A DNA stretch of 64,000 nucleotides, from positions 124,001 through 188,000 of the forward strand of contig NZ_CANMBY010000002.1 in assembly GCF_947496195.1 (NCBI RefSeq). Reading direction: 5' to 3'. Source of the DNA: an uncultured Polaribacter sp. (GTDB lineage Bacteria; Bacteroidota; Bacteroidia; Flavobacteriales; Flavobacteriaceae). This document shows positions 32,890-41,468 of this stretch, piece by piece. The position numbers were made by a program, and so were the translations under genes. A model generated the notes under the pieces. It had not been told where the DNA came from, did no database searches, and was given only the letters and a program-made list of their open reading frames with translations. Position 1 is the stretch's first letter, and each line of letters opens with the position of its first letter.

Positions 32890-34386
32890 ATGCTAGTAAA
32901 GCAAAATAGACTAATTATTATATTATTTTCTATTGCTTTTCTTTGTTTATATAGCTGTAAAAATTCTGATAAAACAGCTTTAAAAACAAAAGAGGCCTAT
33001 AATGCTATTGTTGCTAATTCTTCTCCAAGAGACTTACCAGAAATTAAAGAAGAAGGAGTTTTAAGAGCTTTGGTAGTTTATAGTAGTACCAGTTATTTTT
33101 TATACAAAGGGCAACCCATGGGTTTTGAGTATGAAATGCTACAAAGACTGGCAAAAGACTTAAACTTAAAGTTAGAAATAATAGTTTCAGATGATTTAGA
33201 TTCACAATTCGAAGTATTAAATAGTGGAGAGGTAGATATTATTGCACATGGTATGACTATTACCAATCAAAGAAAATGGGAAGTAGATTTTACAGATTAT
33301 TTGTATTTAACAAAGCAGGTTTTAGTTCAAAAAAAACCAGATAATTTTAGAAAATTATCTTGGAGTACCCTACAAAAGCATTTAATAGACGATCCATTAG
33401 ACTTAATTGGCGATACTGTTTCTATCAGAAAAAACTCATCATATTATGAACGAATTGTTAGTTTATCTAATGAAATGGGAGGTGAAATACATATTAATTA
33501 TTTAGATAGTAAGCTTTCTACTGGCGAAATAATAGATATGGTTGCAGAGGGTAAAATAAAATACACTATTGCAGACGAAAATTTAGCTAGAATTAATGCT
33601 GCTAGTAATCCTATTTTAAAAGTAGATGTACCTATTTCTTTTTCTCAAAGAATTGCGTGGGTTACTCGTAAAAAATCAGTAAAATTAAAAGAAGAAGTAA
33701 ATAAATGGATTCGTAAACAACGCAAAAAAACAAGCTACTTTGTTATTTACAATAAGTATTTTAAGAATAAACGTTTTTATAGAAGAAGAGTTAAAAGTGA
33801 TTATTACAGCTTAAATAACAATCAAATTAGCCAATATGATGATTTAATTAAGCGTTTTACTAAAAAACTTGGTTGGGATTGGCGTTTATTAGCTGCACAA
33901 GTATATCAAGAGTCTAAATTTGATCCATCAGCAGAATCTTGGGCAGGTGCAAGAGGCTTAATGCAAGTTATGCCAGCAACCGCAAAAGAATTAGGTATTA
34001 AAGATGTTTCTGATCCTATAGAAAGTTTACGAGGAGGCACTACTTATTTAAATATTTTGTACAATAGATTTGAAGATATAGAAGATGATGAAACGCGAAT
34101 TAAATTTACATTAGCTTCTTTTAACTGTGGCTATGAACATGTTAGAGATGCTCAACGTCTTGCTGATTTTAATAATTTAGATCCTATGGTTTGGGAAAAT
34201 AATGTAGCAGAGATGCTTCTAGAATTGCGTTTTCCTAAAAACTATAATAGAGATTTTATAAAATATGGGTATGTTAGAGGAACAGAACCTGTAAACTACG
34301 TAAGACAAATCTTTGAACGTTACCATCAATACAAGCAATTTATTACTGATGAAGAAGAAGATAAACTAGAATTTACTTCAAAATAG
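32890..34386 (+). CDS. mltF: Membrane-bound lytic murein transglycosylase MltF-like lipoprotein
   Basis: 498 residues. The lipobox ends at C23 (LCLYSC). An amino-acid-binding-protein-like domain (about 50-285) with GFEYEMLQRLAKDLN and DIIAHGMTITNQRKWEVDFT is followed by an SLT domain (about 315-480), whose VYQESKF carries the catalytic Glu E341, and WAGARGLMQVMPATAKELG. It cleaves peptidoglycan to anhydro-muropeptides. In MltF the N-terminal domain binds muropeptides and regulates the lytic domain. It overlaps the convergent esterase gene by 14 bp. Confidence 0.92.
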   Translation: MLVKQNRLIIILFSIAFLCLYSCKNSDKTALKTKEAYNAIVANSSPRDLPEIKEEGVLRALVVYSSTSYFLYKGQPMGFEYEMLQRLAKDLNLKLEIIVSDDLDSQFEVLNSGEVDIIAHGMTITNQRKWEVDFTDYLYLTKQVLVQKKPDNFRKLSWSTLQKHLIDDPLDLIGDTVSIRKNSSYYERIVSLSNEMGGEIHINYLDSKLSTGEIIDMVAEGKIKYTIADENLARINAASNPILKVDVPISFSQRIAWVTRKKSVKLKEEVNKWIRKQRKKTSYFVIYNKYFKNKRFYRRRVKSDYYSLNNNQISQYDDLIKRFTKKLGWDWRLLAAQVYQESKFDPSAESWAGARGLMQVMPATAKELGIKDVSDPIESLRGGTTYLNILYNRFEDIEDDETRIKFTLASFNCGYEHVRDAQRLADFNNLDPMVWENNVAEMLLELRFPKNYNRDFIKYGYVRGTEPVNYVRQIFERYHQYKQFITDEEEDKLEFTSK

Positions 34387-35107
34387 GCGCTAATACATCC
34401 CAAACGTTTTCTGCTAATATTTTATGTCCTTTTGCAGTTGGGTGTATACCATCAGACTGATTTAAACTTGGTATTCCACCAACATTTTCTAGCAAAAATG
34501 GAATTAATGCAACTTGATTTTTTTGTGCTAAAGCAGGAAAAATATTTTTAAACTCATTAGTATAGTCTTGACCAAAATTAGGAGGAATTTGCATGCCTGT
34601 CAATACAATCTTAGTGGAAGGGTATTTCGTTTTTACAGCATCTATAATGTATTGTAAATTCATTTTTGTTTCAGTTAAAGGGATACCTCTTAAACCATCA
34701 TTTGCGCCTAATTCTAAAATAAAAACACTTGGTTTTTGATTTAAAACCCAATCAATTCTATTTTTACCTCCAGCAGTAGTTTCTCCACTTATACCAGAGT
34801 TTATTACAGTATATCCTAATTGTAAGCTATCTATTTTTTGTTGTAATAATCCAGGATAGGCATCTTCTACATCTTCTAATCCATAGCCAGCAGTTAAACT
34901 ATCACCAAAAACAACAATACGTTTCTTGTTGGTAGTATTTTCTGTTTTAGTAGATACTACATTTGTAGTAACCTCTTTTTTAGTAGTTGTTTTTTGGGTA
35001 TCTGATTTACAAGAAAATAGTAGTATAATTAAAGAAAAATAACAGAATTTTAAGAAAATTGAATGCGATATTATGTGTGTATTCTTCATCAAATGATTAT
35101 TTTTCAA
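34373..35107 (-). CDS. tesA: SGNH/GDSL esterase lipoprotein, TesA-like
   Basis: Up to 244 residues; ATG 35107 or ATG 35089 both precede the signal LIILLFSC, and I cannot choose between them. SGNH blocks are VVFGDSLTAGYGLED (nucleophile Ser), INSGISGETTAGG, LELGANDGLRG and DGIHPTAKGH (Asp-His). It hydrolyses acyl esters or thioesters at the envelope, and the lipobox differs from E. coli TesA, which is soluble periplasmic. It is divergent from ybbA-ybbP, the same gene layout as in E. coli. Confidence 0.88.
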   Translation of the reverse strand: MKNNHLMKNTHIISHSIFLKFCYFSLIILLFSCKSDTQKTTTKKEVTTNVVSTKTENTTNKKRIVVFGDSLTAGYGLEDVEDAYPGLLQQKIDSLQLGYTVINSGISGETTAGGKNRIDWVLNQKPSVFILELGANDGLRGIPLTETKMNLQYIIDAVKTKYPSTKIVLTGMQIPPNFGQDYTNEFKNIFPALAQKNQVALIPFLLENVGGIPSLNQSDGIHPTAKGHKILAENVWDVLAPILK

Positions 35108-35203
35108 TATTATTTAAAATGCCACTTTTTGTGTGCTTTTTTCAAGCTAAAAGTATCTGTAAGTTTAATATAATTAAGGTACTTACTAACTAAAAATAGT
35201 TTC

Positions 35204-35893
35204 ATGTCAAAGATATTAAAGATTAATGATTTAGAGAAAACTTATACAAGTGGTTCTAAACAATTAACAGTAATTAGTAATATTTCATTTGAAGTAGAGA
35301 AGGGGAGTATCTTTTCTATTGTTGGACCTTCAGGTAGTGGTAAAACCACACTGCTAGGTTTATGTGCTGGTCTAGATTATCCTACTTCAGGTACAATAGA
35401 ATTATGTGGTACTGCTTTACAAAATTTAAACGAAGATGAAAGAGCAGCATTACGTAACAAAGAAGTGGGTTTTATTTTTCAGAATTTTCAGTTACTACCC
35501 ACATTAACAGCTTTAGAAAATGTTATAGTACCCTTAGAATTACAAGGCGATAAAAATGCTGCTTCTGCTGGTAAAGCTCTTTTAACAAAGGTAGGCCTAG
35601 CAGATCGTATGCATCATTACCCAACACAATTATCTGGAGGAGAACAACAACGTGTTGCTTTGGCAAGAGCTTTTGTAAATAAACCTTCTATTTTATTTGC
35701 AGATGAACCAACTGGGAATTTAGATGAAGAAACTGGAGAAAAAGTAATTCAGCTTCTTTTTGAATTAAATAAAGAAGCAGGAACTACCTTAGTGATTATT
35801 ACGCATGATTTAGATTTAGCCAATAGAACACAACAAATATTACGTTTAAAAGGTGGTAAAATTATAGCTAATGATAAAACAGCATTGGTGTAA
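35204..35893 (+). CDS. ybbA: ABC transporter ATP-binding protein YbbA-like
   Basis: 229 residues of the LolD/MacB-type ATPase family. Walker [11 protein letters not shown]-loop [10 protein letters not shown], signature [14 protein letters not shown], Walker [13 protein letters not shown] and H-loop VIITHD are all intact. It powers the FtsX-like permease encoded next, whose ATG overlaps its TAA. Together they form a type VII, mechanotransmission-type ABC system. Confidence 0.93.
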   Translation: MSKILKINDLEKTYTSGSKQLTVISNISFEVEKGSIFSIVGPSGSGKTTLLGLCAGLDYPTSGTIELCGTALQNLNEDERAALRNKEVGFIFQNFQLLPTLTALENVIVPLELQGDKNAASAGKALLTKVGLADRMHHYPTQLSGGEQQRVALARAFVNKPSILFADEPTGNLDEETGEKVIQLLFELNKEAGTTLVIITHDLDLANRTQQILRLKGGKIIANDKTALV

Positions 35894-38427
35894 TGAACAA
35901 ACAAACTAAAGCGGGTTTTAATTGGTTGCTAAAAATGGCTTGGAGAGATGGTAAAGCTAGTCTTTCTAGACTCTTTTTATTTATGGCGTCTATTATTTTA
36001 GGAATCGCTGCAGTTGTAGCAATACAACTATTTAGTACTAATTTAAAAGACAATATTCAAAAGCAATCGAAATCTTTAATGGGGGCAGACTTTATTATCG
36101 ATAGTCGAAAAAAACCATCAGAAAAAGTCCAAAAAATAATAGATTCTTTAGGCGCAGATGCTTCTGAAGTAAACTTTGTATCTATGGCTGCTTTCCCAAA
36201 GAATGAAGGCACCAAATTAGTAAAAGTTAGAGCTATGAAAGGGGCTTTCCCTTTTTATGGCAAACTAAGCACTTTGCCCGAAAATGCAAGTGTTAACTAT
36301 CAAGAATTAGGAGGTGCATTAGTAGATGCCACATTATTATTACAATACAATATTAAACCAGGCGATTCTATAAAACTTGGCAAGGTTACTTTTCCAATAA
36401 TTGGAGCATTAAAATCTATACCTGGTAGTACAGCCATATCTTCTTCTGTTGCACCAACCGTCTTAATTCCGTTCAGATATTTAGAAAAAACAGCGTTATT
36501 ACAATTAGGAAGTAGAACAGAATATCAATATTTTTTTAAAGCTCCAGAAATGGATTTAGAGCTTTTAGACAAAAAAATAGATCCTGTTTTAGATAATGAA
36601 AATGCAGACTTAGATACCCATACCAATACCAGTAGAAATTTAGGTAGAAGGTATGATAATGTAGGGCGCTTCTTAAACCTAGTGGCTTTTATAGCTTTAT
36701 TATTAGGTTGTATTGGTATTGCCAGTTCTGTACATATTTATATTAAAGAAAAATTAAAAAATGTAGCTGTTTTAAAGTGCTTAGGTGCTTCAAGAAAACA
36801 ATCTTTTTACATCTACCTTATACAAATTGTAAGTATTGGTGCTATAGGGGGTATTGTAGGAGCTGCTATAGGTACAAGTTTACAATATGCTTTTCCTTAT
36901 ATATTAAAAGAGTTTTTACCTTTTAGTGTAGAAATATCTATTACGTGGCCACCTATTGTTATGGGGATAACCCTAGGTATTTTTATGTCGGTTTTATTTG
37001 CCTTATTACCTTTATTAGGTACTTGGTATGTATCGCCTTTAGAAGTTTTAAGAGGACAAGAAGAGAATCAGCAAAAACCAAAAGCAGCAAAGCTAATTGT
37101 AGGGCTAACCATATTATTTTTTATTTTTTTATTTTCATTTTGGATGCTAAAAAGCGTAATAAATGGTTTAGTATTTACAATTGGTATTTTTATCACATTT
37201 GCAATAGTAGCAGGTATTTCTAGCTTGTTTATAAAACTAATAAAAAAGTTTTTCCCAACTTCTTGGGGCTTTACCAGTCGTCAAAGCTTACTCAATCTAT
37301 TTAGACCCAATAATCAAACCATGGTATTGGTATTAGCTATTGGCTTAGGTACATTTTTAATAAGTACGCTGTATTTTACCAAAGATATTTTACTATCTAA
37401 AACTACGTTAGACAATACAAAAACAGATGCCAATATTATTTTAATGGATGTTCAAAGCAGCCAAGAACAAGCCTTAGTTGATAATTTTAAAACTCAGGGT
37501 ATAGAAATTATAGATAATATACCTATCATTACTATGCGTATGCATAGCCTAAAAGGTAAGTTGGCTAATGACATTAGAAAAGACACCACTGTTAGAATGC
37601 GTAGATGGATGCTTAACAGAGAATTTAGAGTAACCTATAGAGACAAACTAGCAGAAACAGAAGAGCTGGTTGCAGGTGAATTTATAGGGAATGCAAATGG
37701 TGAGCAACCAGTACCCATATCAATCTCAGAAAGTATTGCTAGAGATGCTAATTTAAGTATTGGTGATAAAGTAACCTTTAACATACAAGGTGTACTCATG
37801 GATACTAAAGTTAGTAGTATTCGAAAAGTAGACTGGGGGAGTATGCAGGTTAACTTTTTAATTTTGTTTCCAAAAGGCGTTTTAGAAAATGCACCACAGT
37901 TTAATGTAATTACAAGTTATGTACCTACAGAAGAAAGTTCTGCAGCACTGCAACGTTATTTGGTTAAGAACTTTCCTAACATAACAATTTTAGATTTACG
38001 CCAAGTATTTACCATTGTAGAAGATATACTTAACAAAGTTTCTTGGATTATTAATTTTATGGCCTTCTTTAGCATTATTACAGGCTTTATTGTTTTAATT
38101 GGTTCTGTAAGAAACAGCAAATACCAACGAATTAAAGAAAGTGTATTATTAAGAACATTAGGTGCGAAAAGCAAACAAATACTCAACATAACAGCATTAG
38201 AATATATTTATCTAGGCGTTTTAGGAAGCTTAACAGGTATTTTATTGTCTTTGGTTGGCAGCCAATTGTTAGCCACTTTATTATTTAAAGAACCATTTAT
38301 ACCTTCTGGCATTCCATTTTTAGTGTTTTTACCAAGTATAACTATATTAGTTGTTGTTATTGGCTTAAGCAATATAAAAACGGTGCTACAAAGCCCACCA
38401 TTAGAAGTATTACGTAAAGAAGTTTAG
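35893..38427 (+). CDS. ybbP: FtsX-like permease YbbP-like
   Basis: 844 residues with the long YbbP layout: N-terminal membrane helix (LFLFMASIILGIAAVVAIQLF), a large periplasmic MacB-like domain (about 50-250), a block of helices containing the FtsX core (VAVLKCLGASRKQS), a second periplasmic domain (about 510-690) and a final FtsX core (SVLLRTLGAKSKQI). Such permeases move or extract lipids or hydrophobic molecules from the inner membrane. Its pairing with a TesA-like esterase suggests that the extracted substrate is acyl-bearing. A 553-bp gene-free region follows. Confidence 0.92.
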   Translation: MNKQTKAGFNWLLKMAWRDGKASLSRLFLFMASIILGIAAVVAIQLFSTNLKDNIQKQSKSLMGADFIIDSRKKPSEKVQKIIDSLGADASEVNFVSMAAFPKNEGTKLVKVRAMKGAFPFYGKLSTLPENASVNYQELGGALVDATLLLQYNIKPGDSIKLGKVTFPIIGALKSIPGSTAISSSVAPTVLIPFRYLEKTALLQLGSRTEYQYFFKAPEMDLELLDKKIDPVLDNENADLDTHTNTSRNLGRRYDNVGRFLNLVAFIALLLGCIGIASSVHIYIKEKLKNVAVLKCLGASRKQSFYIYLIQIVSIGAIGGIVGAAIGTSLQYAFPYILKEFLPFSVEISITWPPIVMGITLGIFMSVLFALLPLLGTWYVSPLEVLRGQEENQQKPKAAKLIVGLTILFFIFLFSFWMLKSVINGLVFTIGIFITFAIVAGISSLFIKLIKKFFPTSWGFTSRQSLLNLFRPNNQTMVLVLAIGLGTFLISTLYFTKDILLSKTTLDNTKTDANIILMDVQSSQEQALVDNFKTQGIEIIDNIPIITMRMHSLKGKLANDIRKDTTVRMRRWMLNREFRVTYRDKLAETEELVAGEFIGNANGEQPVPISISESIARDANLSIGDKVTFNIQGVLMDTKVSSIRKVDWGSMQVNFLILFPKGVLENAPQFNVITSYVPTEESSAALQRYLVKNFPNITILDLRQVFTIVEDILNKVSWIINFMAFFSIITGFIVLIGSVRNSKYQRIKESVLLRTLGAKSKQILNITALEYIYLGVLGSLTGILLSLVGSQLLATLLFKEPFIPSGIPFLVFLPSITILVVVIGLSNIKTVLQSPPLEVLRKEV

Positions 38428-38526
38428 TTTTAAAAAAAACATACCGAGTAAAATTCTTAATAACTTGTGGATACATTTTTTAAATTAAACAAATATTATT
38501 CTTTTTAAATTTTACATTTGAATATC

Positions 38527-38658
38527 TGTACTAAAACTTAGTATATACAAGGTTTTTGGTGAATAACTTCTTAATAACTTAAAATTAAAGAAGCTATTTT
38601 TTAACATATCTTTGAAAAGCAAAAAAGTCTTAAAGATGGTGCTTTAAGACTTTTTAAA
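38527..38658 (+). ncRNA. Candidate small structured RNA
   Basis: TACATTTG (38513-38520) fits a -7 element, though no TTG lies at the usual distance. The predicted ~130-nt transcript has hairpins TACTAA/TTAGTA (38529-38534 with 38538-38543) and CTTCTT/AAGAAG near 38567-38593, and ends in a 14-bp intrinsic terminator AAAAAGTCTTAAAG (38622-38635) with CTTTAAGACTTTTT (38642-38655). No known RNA family is recognised. The terminator could instead belong to ybbP. Confidence 0.4.
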
Positions 38659-38664
38659 ACGGTA

Positions 38665-38680
38665 ACACTGTAAACAGTGT
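38665..38680. promoter_or_regulatory. Perfect 16-bp palindrome ACACTGT-AA-ACAGTGT
   Basis: Seven-base half-sites with a 2-bp centre, immediately after the terminator at 38655 and in no coding sequence. It is richer in G/C than its surroundings. It is a candidate protein-binding site; no adjacent promoter is evident. Confidence 0.5.
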
Positions 38681-38829
38681 ATAGTTTTTGTTTGAGATTT
38701 TAAATTTACAACACATCTAATAATTTACCAAAACAATTACTATTTTTTTTAAAGCAGTAACTATTGAACAAAATATTGAATATTAAAAAGAAATATAGCT
38801 TATGAATGCTAAAGAACTTTTGATCGTAA

Positions 38830-38850
38830 AATAATTATAACATAATTATT
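38830..38850. repeat. Inverted repeat AATAATTAT-AAC-ATAATTATT
   Basis: Perfect 9+3+9 inverted repeat of A/T only, about 130 bp downstream of the RDD gene's stop (38981). It could be an operator-like site, a melted-DNA element or chance in AT-rich sequence. Confidence 0.45.
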
Positions 38851-38980
38851 GACGATATAAATCACTAAGTGTTCATTATCTACAATTATATTAAATATGC
38901 TGTAATCATCATATAATACATCAAATACATTTGTGTTATAATTTATATTATGTTAAATAGAATATTTTAAAACCCTTACT

Positions 38981-39793
38981 CTACATGTTTTGAGTATAAT
39001 AATTATAATCTTTTAAAACTATAGAAATAAAGTCTTTATCGCTCTTATGTACAGATTTTATTTGTGTAACTTCTAAAATCTTAGAACGTAATTTTATGAG
39101 CGTTTTATAATCATTAAATTTAGATGCTGTTTTATAAGTTTCTTTTATAATACGTATATCGTTGTCAGATAATTTAATCACACTTGGATACGTGGGCACA
39201 TAATCATTAGTAATGTTTTCTAATATGGTATGAGAAAAACTGACTTCATCTTTTAAATACACAACTATGGTATTAGCTATTACATCACCAAAACGTTGAT
39301 TCTTATTGGTGAACAGAATTAAAAAAAAGCCTATTCCTTTACCAATTAAAAATAAAACCATTATTAATGCATATTGATCTGATAATCCCATAGATGCAAC
39401 ATAAATAAACAACAACATAAAAAAGTTAAAATCTACAATGCGTAAAAACCAACGAATTACATAATCTGTAATAGAAGGTTTAAAACCATCTACATTCATT
39501 ACTTTTAAATGCATTATTTTTTTACCTAAAGTTTGTCCTTCTAATAAAATCTCAGTGTATAAAGAATAAAAAGTTACAGGTAAAAAAAACAAAACGTCAA
39601 TGGCTTTAACTGTCCAAGCATCTGTACCTACACCTTCTTGAAACAAATTAAAATCGAAAACTAAGGTGCCAAAATATAGATAGGCAAACTTTACAACGTT
39701 ATCTAAAATAAAGGCCAATAATCTTTGAAATACACTAGCTAAGGTAAATGAGATATTTACATTTTGTGCTGTTTTTATTTGGAGTGTTTTCAT
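38981..39793 (-). CDS. RDD-family membrane protein
   Basis: 270 residues. The N-terminal 165 residues form an RDD domain: FQRLLAFILDNVVKFAYLYFG (Arg and Asp of the motif), GQTLGKKIMHLKVM and RWFLRIVDFN, with 3-4 membrane helices. The C-terminal 100 residues are soluble and charged. It is divergent from the SpoIIM gene and belongs to the conserved Bacteroidota RDD/SpoIIM/DUF4129/DUF4350/MoxR/DUF58 locus. Its ATG and a possible upstream ATG of SpoIIM overlap in CATG. Confidence 0.87.
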   Translation of the reverse strand: MKTLQIKTAQNVNISFTLASVFQRLLAFILDNVVKFAYLYFGTLVFDFNLFQEGVGTDAWTVKAIDVLFFLPVTFYSLYTEILLEGQTLGKKIMHLKVMNVDGFKPSITDYVIRWFLRIVDFNFFMLLFIYVASMGLSDQYALIMVLFLIGKGIGFFLILFTNKNQRFGDVIANTIVVYLKDEVSFSHTILENITNDYVPTYPSVIKLSDNDIRIIKETYKTASKFNDYKTLIKLRSKILEVTQIKSVHKSDKDFISIVLKDYNYYTQNM

Positions 39794-39815
39794 GCAATCG
39801 TTAAATTCGCTCTAT

Positions 39816-40781
39816 ATGAGAGAGGTCGCTTTTATAAAGCAAAATAAAGAAAAATGGCTTGAATTTGAACAAAGTTTTCTAAATAAAGAAAAAAAAAGTC
39901 CAGATGATATTGCCAATTTGCACATAAAAATAATGAACGATTTAGTTTATGCGCAAACTTATTATCCTAAAAGCAAGGTTACCAAGTATTTAAACAAGTT
40001 AGCCAAAAAAAGCTTCGATTATGTTTACGATGCAAAAAGAAGAGACAAAAATGTAATTTTATATTTCTTTTTTGATAAAGTACCACTCCTCTCCTACAAA
40101 TACAGAAAATATTTTTACTTATCGTTTATTGTATTCTTTATTTGTTTTTTTATCGGCTTAATTTCTACCTTTAATGATGAAACTTTTGCTAGACAAATTC
40201 TAGGAAACGAATATGTAGATCAAACCTTACAAAATATAGAAAGTGGTGATGCCATGGCTATTTATAAAGGAGGCAGTAATTGGGGTACTTTTATAGGTAT
40301 TTATGACAATAACCAAAGAGTAGGTTTAAATATGTTTTTATCTGGCCTCTTTATTGGTATAGGTACAGGTGTTTATGTAGTGTATAATGCAATAATGGTT
40401 GCTGTTTTTCAAGCTTTTTTTTACCAACAAAACACTTTATTTGATAGTTTAAAAGGCATTTGGATTCATGGTACTTATGAAATTTTTGCACTTATTATAG
40501 AAGCTGGAGCTGGATATATTATTGGAGCAAGCATCTTGTTTCCAGGGACTTTAAAACGATTAGAATCTTTTACAAAAGGCATTAGAAATGCATTTTATAT
40601 TTTTATAAGTACTATTCCATTTACTTTAATTGCAGCTTTTTTAGAAGGATATATTACTAGATATGCGAATACTATGCCTGTATTATTGTCTTTTTCAATT
40701 ATATTATTTTCGTTAGTGAGTATTAGTTATTATTACTTGGTACTTCCTTTTCAGGTAGCCAATAAATACCAACTACGATAA
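39816..40781 (+). CDS. SpoIIM-family (stage II sporulation protein M-like) membrane protein
   Basis: 321 residues from ATG 39816 (MREVAFIKQNKEKW, the usual family N-terminus). An in-frame ATG at 39792 overlaps the RDD start, and a promoter-like TTTG-N20-TAAATTCG (39777-39809) would start transcription near 39816, favouring the later start and a nearly leaderless message. The N-terminal 100 residues are soluble; then come about six membrane helices, including FYLSFIVFFICFFIGLIS. In non-sporulating bacteria such proteins accompany MoxR ATPases; the role is unknown. Confidence 0.83.
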   Translation: MREVAFIKQNKEKWLEFEQSFLNKEKKSPDDIANLHIKIMNDLVYAQTYYPKSKVTKYLNKLAKKSFDYVYDAKRRDKNVILYFFFDKVPLLSYKYRKYFYLSFIVFFICFFIGLISTFNDETFARQILGNEYVDQTLQNIESGDAMAIYKGGSNWGTFIGIYDNNQRVGLNMFLSGLFIGIGTGVYVVYNAIMVAVFQAFFYQQNTLFDSLKGIWIHGTYEIFALIIEAGAGYIIGASILFPGTLKRLESFTKGIRNAFYIFISTIPFTLIAAFLEGYITRYANTMPVLLSFSIILFSLVSISYYYLVLPFQVANKYQLR

Positions 40782-41468
40782 ATGAGAAAGTATTTAGCTT
40801 CCCTCCTTTTCATATTAACTCTATACACTTCTTATTCACAAGAAGTTATAAAAGACAGTACTGAAATTATTAAGTCAGCAGAAGTTAGTAAAGAGAGGGT
40901 TTTTAAAGAAAAATTAAAAGAAAAATATTCAGGTAAAGATTTTCAATACAAAGAAGAAAAAGTAAAGGTTAATAAAAATACTTCGTCTAGTAGTGGTATA
41001 CTTGAATTTTTCGTTTTTTTTATGAGTAAAATCTTTCCCTTTTTGTTAGGCGGATTTGTTTTGTTTTTACTACTAAAAGTGATTTTTGGTTTAGAGTTTA
41101 ATTTTTGGCAAAAAAGCAATGCAAACCAAAAAACAGCTCCTTTAATTTATGAAGATGAAGATGTTAACGAAATAAATATTGCTAAATTATTACAACAAGC
41201 CTTGCAAAATAAAGATTTTAGATTGGCTGTACGTTATTATTATTTACAGGTGTTAAAAGACTTATCAAATAAAAAAATCATAGATTATCATAAAGACAAA
41301 ACCAACTCTGAATACTTGTTTGAAATTGATAATAAAGCACTTAGAGATCAGTTTTCGCAACTGTCTTATATTTATGCATATGTTTGGTATGGTGAATTTT
41401 TACTAGATGAAAATAGTTTTAAAAAAGCCCAAAACAAATATCAATCGTTTTTAAAACAATGGATTTAA
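40782..41468 (+). CDS. DUF4129 domain protein
   Basis: 228 residues. A signal peptide or N-terminal anchor (KYLASLLFILTLYTSYSQ) is followed by a charged linker, one membrane helix (about 73-99, FFVFFMSKIFPFLLGGFVLFLLLKVIF) and a C-terminal cytoplasmic DUF4129 domain with ALQNKDFRLAVRYYYLQVLKDLSNK and YAYVWYGEF. It begins directly after the SpoIIM stop. DUF4129 proteins often couple to transglutaminase-like or MoxR systems. Confidence 0.85.
   Translation: MRKYLASLLFILTLYTSYSQEVIKDSTEIIKSAEVSKERVFKEKLKEKYSGKDFQYKEEKVKVNKNTSSSSGILEFFVFFMSKIFPFLLGGFVLFLLLKVIFGLEFNFWQKSNANQKTAPLIYEDEDVNEINIAKLLQQALQNKDFRLAVRYYYLQVLKDLSNKKIIDYHKDKTNSEYLFEIDNKALRDQFSQLSYIYAYVWYGEFLLDENSFKKAQNKYQSFLKQWI

Larger units (their letters stand above)
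38428..38980. other. Gene-free AT-rich region with palindromes, 13-bp direct repeat and DnaA-box-like sites
   Basis: No ORF of note on either strand. Contents: direct repeat TTCTTAATAACTT at 38454-38466 and 38568-38580; DnaA-box-like TGTGGATAC (38466-38474, one mismatch to TGTGGATAA) and TTATCTACA (38876-38884, one mismatch to TTATCCACA); a candidate small RNA with terminator (38527-38658); perfect palindromes at 38665-38680 and 38830-38850; and CAAAT-AC-ATTTG near 38925. It is the longest non-coding stretch in the window. Confidence 0.55.

Noticed and set aside
36945..37223. 92-codon plus-strand ORF inside ybbP
   Set aside because: Alternative frame within the FtsX-like permease, with no independent start signal.
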